Positions 15,710 to 23,652 of a DNA stretch of 64,000 nt are shown here, piece after piece; position 1 is the first letter of the stretch, and each line of letters starts with the position of its first letter. Origin of the DNA: a candidate division LCP-89 bacterium B3_LCP (GTDB lineage Bacteria > Electryoneota > B3-LCP); assembly GCA_005223185.1 (NCBI GenBank), contig NJBN01000007.1, positions 164,355 through 228,354 of the forward strand. Direction: 5' to 3'. Both the position numbers and the translations under genes were made by a program. The notes under the pieces were generated by a model, which was not told the origin of the DNA, ran no database searches, and saw only the letters and a list, made by a program, of their open reading frames with translations.

Positions 15710-17287
15710 CTACCACAAAACCTTCTTACCATCCTCAATGGTGAAAGGTCGCTCTTCTTCATCCGAATCAGTTTCTATCAGCCAATATAAAGCTCCCGCA
15801 GGAACTTCATCGAAGCTGAGCGCTTCTTCTCCGGCAGTAGTTTTGCCTAAAGACTGCCAATCCTCATCCCAATAGAACAATTCATATTCTGTCCCTTCAG
15901 TCAAGGATTTTTCTGCAATTCCATCAGTTGAGACAGCTAATACTCTCATGGTTGTACTGGCAATTTCAGCAGAGATCTTCTCTTCGCTCTGTGGCCGGAG
16001 TACCCTCTTGCTACCGTCATCACAGAGGATGAAGGGAGGTCCGTACGGCACTATCTCTTTATTCAGATATAGCGCTGGCAGATATAACACCCCTGGATTC
16101 ATATCCGTAAAAGTAGCTGCATTCTGCTTTATCCGTCCCCAATGAATCGGTTTCCATTCCCCGGAATTGAAAACACAAATATAAGCAATATCTACCGAAT
16201 CAGGCGTCTCCGACTGAAAAGAGATAGGAACGTCATGTACGTCGGCATATTCTTTAGTTACGTCTATGTAGTTCTTGCCTTTCAACCAGCGAGGTACATC
16301 TTCCTGCTTTCTATCCTGAAAAACAAGGTTGCCCTTCTGTTTAGCATACATCTTTCGGTAAATCTTACCGAATTTATGGCCTAAGCGATACTCACGGGGA
16401 TTAGCCTCTGCGCCCATAAAAGGTATGACTTTCCCGCCTGGAATTACTATAGAATTCCAGGCATGGTTGTTACCGGTATTAGCCCAATATGGCGTATAAT
16501 CACTGGTGACAGCCAGACCATTAGCTCGCAACGCATAGATGGTCAGATTGGTCATATCTTCACAGCGCCCCAATTTCGTGTCCATCATCTCTGACAGCCC
16601 CTGGTCGGTGGGATGCATATAATACCTTGCATCAAACCTGAACCAGGACCTTATATCGTTGTTGATCAGGGATGCTGCTTCGATGGGATCGGAAGCATCA
16701 TTCATCTGTTCTGATATGGTTTTGTGTTGCTCCAGAAAAAACGCGCGCCAGGGTTCAAGCGGCTCATTGCTGCCGCGATAAGGCAATATGTAATTGCAGA
16801 ACTGTTCAAATGAAAGATAGTGTGCCCAAGGTTTTTCTCGCCAGGCATGAAAGGCAAGATCAATCTGTTTAATTAGAAACGCTGCTGTAATCGTCTCTAC
16901 GTCCTGAATCTTTTCCTTCTTTTTGAAGTCGAGTTCTCCAACTTCTTCTTCTACCCCTCGAAAATGAGTCAATAGACTATCGAAGTTGGGATAATCCAGT
17001 ACGTCGAGTTCAATCTCAACACCGCTGCTATCCTGCAAACTGTATATAGCAAAACAGTGATCTTCCATGTTGGCGATGAGGAAAAAGGCAGCTTCAAGCT
17101 TTAATGTATCATCTTGTTCACTGTAATGCTCAATAACCTTTTCAAGCTCCATTCGGTTTTCGCCAGCTAGTTCTAACGTGGCATTTACTTCCGCTGGATT
17201 TTCATCATCACCGGCTAATGCGAAACCTGAGAAAACCAGTTGTATTGTTAATAATAGAATACAGATTTTGCCAGAAGTTTTTCTCAT
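15710..17287 (-). CDS. Secreted transglutaminase-like protein
   Basis: 525 residues with signal peptide (1-25, ending FALAG). A central transglutaminase core has the catalytic Cys242 in LGRCEDMTNL and His275 in NNHAWNSIV. The third residue, normally Asp after the next strand, is not obvious: the strand reads KVIPFMGAEANP, so Glu may substitute. A C-terminal beta-rich region (about 400-520) contains carboxypeptidase-like VPAGALYWLIETDSDEE. It has no T9SS sorting domain. Probably a periplasmic or surface protease or cross-linking-like enzyme. Confidence 0.78.
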   Translation of the reverse strand: MRKTSGKICILLLTIQLVFSGFALAGDDENPAEVNATLELAGENRMELEKVIEHYSEQDDTLKLEAAFFLIANMEDHCFAIYSLQDSSGVEIELDVLDYPNFDSLLTHFRGVEEEVGELDFKKKEKIQDVETITAAFLIKQIDLAFHAWREKPWAHYLSFEQFCNYILPYRGSNEPLEPWRAFFLEQHKTISEQMNDASDPIEAASLINNDIRSWFRFDARYYMHPTDQGLSEMMDTKLGRCEDMTNLTIYALRANGLAVTSDYTPYWANTGNNHAWNSIVIPGGKVIPFMGAEANPREYRLGHKFGKIYRKMYAKQKGNLVFQDRKQEDVPRWLKGKNYIDVTKEYADVHDVPISFQSETPDSVDIAYICVFNSGEWKPIHWGRIKQNAATFTDMNPGVLYLPALYLNKEIVPYGPPFILCDDGSKRVLRPQSEEKISAEIASTTMRVLAVSTDGIAEKSLTEGTEYELFYWDEDWQSLGKTTAGEEALSFDEVPAGALYWLIETDSDEEERPFTIEDGKKVLW

Positions 17288-17320
17288 TATGTCTTATCCT
17301 ATATTTGGGATTGAATCTGA

Positions 17321-18502
17321 TTATTCGTATATCTGAGGTAAAAAACTCACCCCTGCACCCGTTCCCCGTATTCCAAAATAATCCGCGATGGAAGCACCTA
17401 AATCTGCGAAGGATTTCCGCACGCCTATATCCACATCCGGCTTTAGTGACTTACCATAAATAATAATAGGAACATATTCACGGGAGTGGTCGGTAGAGAT
17501 AGTAGTCGGATCACAACCGTGATCGGCAGTAAAAATTAGCATATCTTCCGGCTTTAAAGCTTCCAATAAAGTCGGTAGGAATTGATCAACCTCACGAAGT
17601 CCACTATAATAGCCGTCGGGGTCGTTGCGATGTCCCCAGAGCATATCGAAGTCCACTAAATTTGTGAATATGAGACCGGTGCGTTCACTTTGAATTGCCT
17701 TAGTGGTTTCCTCCAATCCCTGCATATTGGATTTGGTATGAACAACTTCGCTTAAACCCCTCCCTCCGAAGAGGTCATCTATCTTGCCAATCCCCAGGAC
17801 TTCTATTCCTGCTTCAATCAGCAGGTCGAGCACAGTATTATCGGGCGCCTGCAGAGCGAAATCCTTGCGGTTAGTGGTGCGCACGAAATTGCCTTCTTCT
17901 CCCACAAAGGGCCGGGCGATTATCCTGCCCACAGCGTCCTTACCATCCATTATGCGGCGGGCAGTCCGGCAGATTTCGTAGAGTTCGTCCAGCGGAACGA
18001 TCTCTTCATGAGCAGCTAATTGCAGAACAGAATCCGCCGATGTGTAAAGGATGATCTCACCGGTGCGGACATGTTCACCGCCCAATTCTTTTATGATCTC
18101 CGTCCCGGAAGCAGGGTAGTTACCAATATACTGATGACCGGTTTCCTCCCTCAGACGGTTCACAATGCGTGCTGGAAAACCTTCCGGATAAGTCGGCTGC
18201 GCCCGGGATGCGACATGCCCCATCAGTTCCCAATGACCGGTAATACTATCCTTTCCCGGCGCCTTTTCCGCCATCAGTCCGTAAGCCGCCGTGGCTTTCA
18301 CCGTATCCGACAGCCCCGGTAGAGGGCTGATTTTGCCCAAGCCTAAAGCTTCGAAATTCGGCAATTGCAAACCACCAACGGCATATCCCAAATTGCGCAA
18401 GGTGTTTGACCCGATATCGCCATACTGATCAGCATCGGGCAGTTCTCCTATGCCAACGCTGTCCAGAATGATGACGATCAGGCGGCCGTTCGGCGGTTTC
18501 AA
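17321..18502 (-). CDS. deoB: Phosphopentomutase
   Basis: Interconverts ribose-1-phosphate and ribose-5-phosphate (and deoxy forms) in nucleoside breakdown. Alkaline-phosphatase-like metalloenzyme: ILDSVGIGELPDADQYGD with metal Asp, GSNTLRN, the GKDSITGHWELMG loop, and FTADHGCDPTTISTDHSREYVP with the metal-binding Asp/His. 393 residues, standard. The start is TTG at 18502, overlapping the TGA of the small zinc-ribbon gene (TTGA), so the two are translationally coupled. Confidence 0.95.
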   Translation of the reverse strand: MKPPNGRLIVIILDSVGIGELPDADQYGDIGSNTLRNLGYAVGGLQLPNFEALGLGKISPLPGLSDTVKATAAYGLMAEKAPGKDSITGHWELMGHVASRAQPTYPEGFPARIVNRLREETGHQYIGNYPASGTEIIKELGGEHVRTGEIILYTSADSVLQLAAHEEIVPLDELYEICRTARRIMDGKDAVGRIIARPFVGEEGNFVRTTNRKDFALQAPDNTVLDLLIEAGIEVLGIGKIDDLFGGRGLSEVVHTKSNMQGLEETTKAIQSERTGLIFTNLVDFDMLWGHRNDPDGYYSGLREVDQFLPTLLEALKPEDMLIFTADHGCDPTTISTDHSREYVPIIIYGKSLKPDVDIGVRKSFADLGASIADYFGIRGTGAGVSFLPQIYE

Positions 18503-18696
18503 CTCCCCATCAGTTCGGTATTACTGCACTTGCAGATCTTTTCCATCCTGGGACGAAAGCGAAACTGACCTCCCGGTAACTGCACTGGATCAATCACCTT
18601 CACGTAACTTAAAGCAGCTCCGCAAACGGGACAGGTCTTCTGCTGTTTCAATTGAGCTTTGGCGACCTTCTCACCAAATGTCTGTGCTTTTGCCAT
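18499..18696 (-). CDS. Small zinc-ribbon protein
   Basis: 65 residues with two cysteine knuckles: CPVC (residues 22-25) and CKC (about 55-57), around a QLPGGQFRFRPR strand. It resembles a rubredoxin-like or zinc-ribbon fold of unknown role. ATG at 18696; its promoter is at 18784-18811. The stop overlaps deoB. Conserved small zinc ribbons of this sort are found in FCB genomes but have no assigned function. Confidence 0.72.
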   Translation of the reverse strand: MAKAQTFGEKVAKAQLKQQKTCPVCGAALSYVKVIDPVQLPGGQFRFRPRMEKICKCSNTELMGS

Positions 18697-18783
18697 TTAT
18701 TCCTCGGTTTTTTTATGTTCGTTATATACTGTCGGGGTCAGAGGCACCATAGGCGCAAGCGACACCGATTACGGGAAAGATAT

Positions 18784-18811
18784 AATATAACAAATAGACA
18801 GGCAAAGTCAA
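18784..18811 (-). promoter_or_regulatory. Sigma70-type promoter of the zinc-ribbon/deoB operon
   Basis: Minus strand TTGACT (18811-18806), 16 bp, TATATT (18789-18784). The -35 box abuts the terminator of the upstream anti-sigma gene. The leader carries a gtcggggtcagaggc repeat half-site. Confidence 0.65.
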
Positions 18812-18848
18812 CAAAAAATCCGTCCATTCACAAATGGACGGATTTTCA
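18812..18848 (-). terminator. Rho-independent terminator after the anti-sigma factor gene
   Basis: Minus strand: AAAATCCGTCCAT, short loop, ATGGACGGATTTT (13 bp stem, 18815-18846), followed by a run of T. It separates the sigma/anti-sigma operon from zinc-ribbon/deoB. Confidence 0.88.
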
Positions 18849-18869
18849 AATATTCGCTTATAATTCTAT

Positions 18870-19469
18870 TTAATTATCATCAGGAGTGGTTGATACCTGG
18901 TTTAACTGCCAGAAATCGTCTTCTACCGGAATGGGAATCGAATCCTGGCCCGCAGGTTCAGGAAGACGATGTTGAGAAGTGTCAATCTGAACATTATCGG
19001 CAGCTAACCAATCCTGGGAATAGTCTATGGGGGAGGTTTCTTCCAACGTGGCGTCAGAAGCGCCATCCTGTAGGGATCGTTCAGCCGTAATTGAAGGGTC
19101 TGTCTGCAAGAAGCCGGGCTGATGATTGCCTTGCTGCAGAAACAGAAAACCACAAATTAAGGCTAAAGCAAAACCTGAAGCCACAGAGGCAAAACGTGGT
19201 AGTAAACTCGCATTAAAACTTGGCTTCTTCTGCCCGCTTTCTATCCGGTTGATCTCTCGTTTGAGATTCGTCCAGAAATAGGGAGGCGTTTTCATTTCCG
19301 GCAAGGTTCGCAAGGCATCCCTTACCAAATGCTGGGATTGGGTGTAAAGTCTGCAAGCAGGGCAGGTGGTCAGGTGTTCTTCCAGCGCCTTCGCCTTTGA
19401 AGAATCTAATTGACCTCCGGAGAAGTCCTCATATCCTCTCTCGAAATCTTCGCAGCTTACTTTCATCAT
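18870..19469 (-). CDS. Anti-sigma factor with zinc-finger domain
   Basis: 199 residues. N-terminal zf-HC2 domain with CEDFERGYEDF and HLTTCPACRLY (His, CxxC), one membrane segment (about residues 90-110, SVASGFALALICGFLFLQ), and an extracytoplasmic acidic tail. It would hold the upstream ECF sigma factor at the membrane until a signal. Two consecutive ATGs at 19469/19466. Positioned downstream of the sigma gene with a 155-base gap. Confidence 0.85.
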   Translation of the reverse strand: MMKVSCEDFERGYEDFSGGQLDSSKAKALEEHLTTCPACRLYTQSQHLVRDALRTLPEMKTPPYFWTNLKREINRIESGQKKPSFNASLLPRFASVASGFALALICGFLFLQQGNHQPGFLQTDPSITAERSLQDGASDATLEETSPIDYSQDWLAADNVQIDTSQHRLPEPAGQDSIPIPVEDDFWQLNQVSTTPDDN

Positions 19470-19624
19470 AGAATCAGTCTCACGTCAATCCATATCGGTG
19501 TTTTTTTGCCTGTATTGCCTCCACCGTTTTTCAGGGATCCACTTATTTGAACACCTCCAGATCGGTCAGGGTTCCCGAATTTATTAAATTATTTCCCTCA
19601 ATTTCCTTTAGTTTATGAATAATT

Positions 19625-20233
19625 CTACAGCCGTCCTTTGAGTTTCTTCTGAATTTGCGTCCTTCCGCGATTGACGCGTGATTTCACGGTTCCCAGAGGA
19701 ACTTTCAATATATTACTGATCTCTTCATAGGAAAGATCCTGAACGTCCCGCAGGATTATCACTTCCCGAAAATAGACCGGCAATGTGGTGATCGCCTTCA
19801 TTACTTGTTCTTTGTTGATCTTTCTCTCCACCTGTTTTTCAACGTCGATACTTGTATCTGGGATTTCATAATCCTTCTCGGTATCTCCGCGCTGTGATAT
19901 GGAGAAGAAATTTCTGATCTTCCTACGGCGAAGTTCAGTTCTGGCTAAGTTTCCCGCAATGGTATAGATCCAGGTGGAAAAACGTGCAATTTCCCGGTAT
20001 CGATGTTTATTTCTGTAAACCCGTAGGAAAGTTTCCTGAACAATATCTTCTGCCGCTATGCGGTCATTTAGGAGTCGCCCCACGAAATTGATCAACTGCC
20101 CCTGATATCTGTAAACGATCTCCTCAAAAGCAGACAGATCACCATTTTGAAAGTCGGCGATAAGTCTCTCATCGGTTATCCGCTCAGAATTTGTCTTGGG
20201 GATAATGATGTTTTTTATCACTTTATCGGTCAT
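19625..20233 (-). CDS. ECF-family RNA polymerase sigma factor
   Basis: 202 residues with region 2 (LIADFQNGDLSAFEEIVYRYQG through AEDIVQETFLRVYRN and RFSTWIYTIAGNLAR) and region 4 (LPVYFREVIILRDVQDLSYEEISNILKVPLGTVKSRVNRGR). It directs transcription in response to an extracytoplasmic signal and is controlled by the downstream anti-sigma factor. Overlaps holA by 4 bases. The regulon cannot be deduced; the promoters visible in the window are of housekeeping type. Confidence 0.95.
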   Translation of the reverse strand: MTDKVIKNIIIPKTNSERITDERLIADFQNGDLSAFEEIVYRYQGQLINFVGRLLNDRIAAEDIVQETFLRVYRNKHRYREIARFSTWIYTIAGNLARTELRRRKIRNFFSISQRGDTEKDYEIPDTSIDVEKQVERKINKEQVMKAITTLPVYFREVIILRDVQDLSYEEISNILKVPLGTVKSRVNRGRTQIQKKLKGRL

Positions 20234-21258
20234 GGTTGTAATAATTTTTCTGTGAGAGTCTGCAGGATGAAATCATCCTGCACGGCAGAAGTTTTTCGTT
20301 GTCTATCCGCTTCTTCAATAATCTCCAGAGACCGTCCCAGTTCTCCTCTGGAATAATTGGGAAGATATTTTCTGTACCGGTTCAGAAGAAAAGTGGGCCA
20401 AATGGCAAGATTCTGCTGCCACTTCCCAAACGGAACCTTCCTTTCCTGTAGATACTTCATCCGAAACATAGCCCAGATCTGCCGGTAAAGCATATGGAAT
20501 AGCGAGCCTATTTCCACTTTTCCACGGAGCAATTGTTCACAGGTGTCACGCGTTTCGATCCGATTCCGGTCGCCGATAGCTTGCAGCAGTTTATAAATAT
20601 TAACTTCGCGCGTAAAGACCGTACATTGCTCCACATCCTCCAAATCAATAGTTTTCTTGTCGCCTGAGTAGAAAACCAGCACTTCCATCTTCGATAGTAA
20701 TTCGCGTAACCCGGGATTGGTCTGAGTTAGAATCCTTTCGATGGCAGCATCGGAAAGTTCCTTGCTAAATCCAGAAGCGAAATCCTTGAGGTGCATTTGC
20801 AATTCTGCGGGTTTTACTTCGGGGAATGTCACACAAATGCTTTTTTCTAGCAGTTGTTTAAAAAAAGCATTACGCAGATCAGGGTTCTCTTCGATTAAAA
20901 TGAGCGTTAAATCCGGCGCTGGTTCCTGGACGTTAGATTCTATCAGTTTAATTACGGACTTATTACGAAGAACCTTATTTAGCTTCTTAAGAACGACAAC
21001 GCGGCGTGAAGGAATCAGAGGAATTGCGGTCAAAGCATCAGCGAAAAGGGGCCAGTCCATTCCATCTGCATCAGCGTGAAAGACCGACCAGTTGAAATCC
21101 TCCGATGATTGGTCAATGGCGGCTTCCTTAATCCGTTCCAGTGCGCGATCGATTAACACACCCTCAGGACCGAAGAGGAAATACGTTGAATCAATCTGTC
21201 CTCCTTCGACTCGCTTAAGGAACGAAGTGTAAGTCAACGTGTTTGCGGGTGCGTACAT
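20230..21258 (-). CDS. holA: DNA polymerase III delta subunit
   Basis: Clamp-loader subunit that opens the sliding clamp. 342 residues: YFLFGPEGVLIDRALERI (an AAA-type domain without a Walker A), IPSRRVVVLKKLNK, then the ALRELxxxL-like segment NPGLRELLSKMEVLVFY and the C-terminal collar (LFHMLYRQIWAMFRMKYL). ATG at 21258. Confidence 0.9.
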   Translation of the reverse strand: MYAPANTLTYTSFLKRVEGGQIDSTYFLFGPEGVLIDRALERIKEAAIDQSSEDFNWSVFHADADGMDWPLFADALTAIPLIPSRRVVVLKKLNKVLRNKSVIKLIESNVQEPAPDLTLILIEENPDLRNAFFKQLLEKSICVTFPEVKPAELQMHLKDFASGFSKELSDAAIERILTQTNPGLRELLSKMEVLVFYSGDKKTIDLEDVEQCTVFTREVNIYKLLQAIGDRNRIETRDTCEQLLRGKVEIGSLFHMLYRQIWAMFRMKYLQERKVPFGKWQQNLAIWPTFLLNRYRKYLPNYSRGELGRSLEIIEEADRQRKTSAVQDDFILQTLTEKLLQP

Positions 21259-21285
21259 AGTATAAAAAGTATCTCTGTGGCTAAT

Positions 21286-22074
21286 TTAGGTTAGGAGTAA
21301 TCCCAGCAGACCGACAACGAACAGATAGATGGAAAACTTCCATAGTTTTCTCTTAATGACCATTTTCATCAGGATATCGATAGCCAGATAACCGGAATAA
21401 AATGCAGTTAGGGCAGCTAAAGAATATGGTAGATAATCTTGTGCGCCTATATTAACAATTTCCCCGAATTCCAAAATGGTCGCACCCATAATCGCGGGTA
21501 CGGACAGTAAGAATGAGAACCGGGCAGCTATTTGGGGATTCAACCCGCTGAACAACCCCATCGAAATAGTTGATCCCGACCGGGAAATCCCGGGAATTAT
21601 GGCTAATCCCTGAACTATTCCGACCATTATTGCACGCGGAACGGTCAACCTACTCCGGGATGAATTGACTTTCACGCGCACTCGGTCCGAAGCGATGAGG
21701 ATTATCGCTGTTACCCACAGCATAACTGCAGTCAGTTTGGGCGTGGCAAAGATCGCTTCAAACTGCTCTCTAAAGGTAAAACCGATGATTGCAGTGGGAA
21801 CGGTTCCAATGGCAATCATTAAAAGCCAGCGGCGACCATCAATATTATCATCCGATCTGGCCAATGCAGAGCTAAAAATGCTTAAGATATCTTTGCGAAA
21901 ATATAAAACTACTGCAAACAGCGTAGCCAGATGAACCAGTACGTCAAAGGCTAAGTTGGGACCGTGAAATCCCAGCAGATGTTGCGACAATACTAAATGT
22001 CCGGAACTGGAAACAGGTAGAAATTCGGTTAATCCCTGAATAAGTCCCAATAGTATAGCCGAAAGAATATCCAT
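21286..22074 (-). CDS. uppP: Undecaprenyl-diphosphatase
   Basis: BacA/UppP recycles the undecaprenyl carrier lipid for peptidoglycan and O-antigen synthesis. 262 residues with about eight membrane segments. Signature GLIQGLTEFLPVSSSGHLVL (11-30) contains Glu17 and Ser residues of the active site; IIPGISRSGSTISMG carries the second motif with catalytic Arg. ATG at 22074. Confidence 0.96.
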   Translation of the reverse strand: MDILSAILLGLIQGLTEFLPVSSSGHLVLSQHLLGFHGPNLAFDVLVHLATLFAVVLYFRKDILSIFSSALARSDDNIDGRRWLLMIAIGTVPTAIIGFTFREQFEAIFATPKLTAVMLWVTAIILIASDRVRVKVNSSRSRLTVPRAIMVGIVQGLAIIPGISRSGSTISMGLFSGLNPQIAARFSFLLSVPAIMGATILEFGEIVNIGAQDYLPYSLAALTAFYSGYLAIDILMKMVIKRKLWKFSIYLFVVGLLGLLLT

Positions 22075-22099
22075 TTAATTTGTTAATATCTTTTAGGAA

Positions 22100-22825
22100 T
22101 CAGGCTTTATTTATACCGATCATTGCGGTCATTCTGCCTGTATCAGAACCATCTCTTCGGTAGCTGAAGAAGATATCAGGTTGACAGCTTGTGCAGGAAG
22201 GATCGGAAAAAATGGATTCTTCTTCCAAACCCGCACCCAAAAGCTGGCGATAATTGGCTTCTCTGATGTCTAAATAATGACGTCCATCAGAATGCGTATC
22301 GACACACGCTGGATCGAACTTATCCGCAACTTCAGACCCCACTTGATAGCAGGATTGACATACACAAGGACCTAAGAGCGCGCCGATTTGCGCTGGTAGT
22401 ACATTATAAGTCTCCGATAGACTCTTGACGCCCTCCCCGGCAATGTTCCCAACACTTCCTCTCCAGCCTGCGTGCAGCAGTGCAATATATTTTCCTTTCT
22501 TATCCCAGAGATAGATGGGCAGGCAATCAGCAACCCTGATCGTCAGCATCACTTCAGGAGCATCGGTCATCACGCCATCTACTCCGTAAACATAATTCCT
22601 CTCACCCGCGGGTGCGACCTTATTGCCATGCACCTGTTCTGCCATAATAACAAAAGTTTTCGGAATGCGCAGAACAGTTGCCAAACGCCATCCCAATGCT
22701 TCATCGTGGGCCCTGCTACGCCTTTCTGAGAAAGCCCGCAGGGACAGCACCGGAATTATGTTCTTGGGACACAAATCGTAGTATCGGCGATATTCCGTCT
22801 CGCTAAAATAATCTGCAGTTATCAT
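22100..22825 (-). CDS. pgeF: Purine nucleoside phosphorylase / laccase-domain protein (PgeF, YfiH)
   Basis: 241 residues of the DUF152/YfiH family: VHGNKV (metal His), RVADCLPIYLWD (Cys), LLHAGWRGSVGNI (His), LGPCVCQSCYQVG and SYRRDGSDTGRMTAMIGI. The family is linked to nucleoside phosphorylase activity and to peptidoglycan fidelity in E. coli. It overlaps larE by 4 bases. Confidence 0.9.
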   Translation of the reverse strand: MITADYFSETEYRRYYDLCPKNIIPVLSLRAFSERRSRAHDEALGWRLATVLRIPKTFVIMAEQVHGNKVAPAGERNYVYGVDGVMTDAPEVMLTIRVADCLPIYLWDKKGKYIALLHAGWRGSVGNIAGEGVKSLSETYNVLPAQIGALLGPCVCQSCYQVGSEVADKFDPACVDTHSDGRHYLDIREANYRQLLGAGLEEESIFSDPSCTSCQPDIFFSYRRDGSDTGRMTAMIGINKA

Positions 22826-23652
22826 ATTAAAGTTTTGGTAGATTGAGCTATCCCTTCGTTCATGCTGCCGGTGCGATAGCCTTCAAGATCAACGGTGATG
22901 TAGTTATACCCCGCATCCTTCAATATATGGACCAGATCTTCTTTGATATTATCTTCGAAAAGTCTTGGTAGTTCATCAGGTGCGAGTTCTATGCGCGCCA
23001 TATCCCCATAATGCCTCACCCGAACCAAGCGGAAACCGCGCTCGAAAAAAGCATTCTCCGCCGTTTCCACTTTCCGAAGAGCTTCCGGGGTTATCTCTGT
23101 ACCGTAGGGAAAGCGGGAAGCCAAACATGCAAATGAGGGCAGATCCCAGGTTTCCAATCCCAGTTCCCGGGAACGTTCACGAATGTCAGCTTTGGTCATC
23201 CCGCACTGACGTAGAGGGCTGATTACACCCAGCTCACTCAAAGCCTTCATCCCGGGGCGATGGTCTCCCAGGTCATCCAAATTAGACCCATCAGCCACGT
23301 GGTTTATTCCTTCCGCCTGAGCACGCTGAATTAACTTATCAAACAGCGTAGTTTTACAGTAATAACACCGATCAGTTGGATTGGATGTGAAATCCTCACA
23401 ATCCATTTCATCCGTCTCGATGGTGAAAATGCGTATGCCCAATTCCTGCCCCATGCGAGAAGCACGCTGATGTTCCCTCTGAGGATAGGTAGGTGATACT
23501 GCGATGACGCCAATAGCATTATCCCTTAACTCTTCTGATGCTACTTTCAGGAGATAGCTGGAATCGACGCCACCGGAAAAAGCAACGGCTAAATCGCCGT
23601 TTTCACGCAGCATCAAGCGGAGTTCATTCTCTTTTTCCAGAGGTGTTCTCAT
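22822..23652 (-). CDS. larE: ATP-dependent sacrificial sulfur transferase LarE
   Basis: 276 residues, ATP-PP-loop AVAFSGGVDSSYLLKVA (23-39). NPTDRCYYCKTTLF, GSNLDDLGDHRPGMKA and FACLASRFPYGTEI are diagnostic; the Cys in FACLASRFP corresponds to the residue that becomes dehydroalanine or binds the cluster in known LarE. It makes the sulfur groups of the nickel-pincer cofactor of lactate racemase-type enzymes. larB, larC and larA are absent here, so either they lie elsewhere or it serves another sulfur transfer. Overlaps pgeF and the 23649 gene by 4 bases each. Confidence 0.9.
   Translation of the reverse strand: MRTPLEKENELRLMLRENGDLAVAFSGGVDSSYLLKVASEELRDNAIGVIAVSPTYPQREHQRASRMGQELGIRIFTIETDEMDCEDFTSNPTDRCYYCKTTLFDKLIQRAQAEGINHVADGSNLDDLGDHRPGMKALSELGVISPLRQCGMTKADIRERSRELGLETWDLPSFACLASRFPYGTEITPEALRKVETAENAFFERGFRLVRVRHYGDMARIELAPDELPRLFEDNIKEDLVHILKDAGYNYITVDLEGYRTGSMNEGIAQSTKTLI

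Noticed and set aside
19470-19624. GGGAACC-type sequence between the sigma and anti-sigma genes as an ECF autoregulated promoter
   Set aside because: The possible partner TCAAA box is about 20 bases away, longer than the usual 16-17; it cannot be supported.
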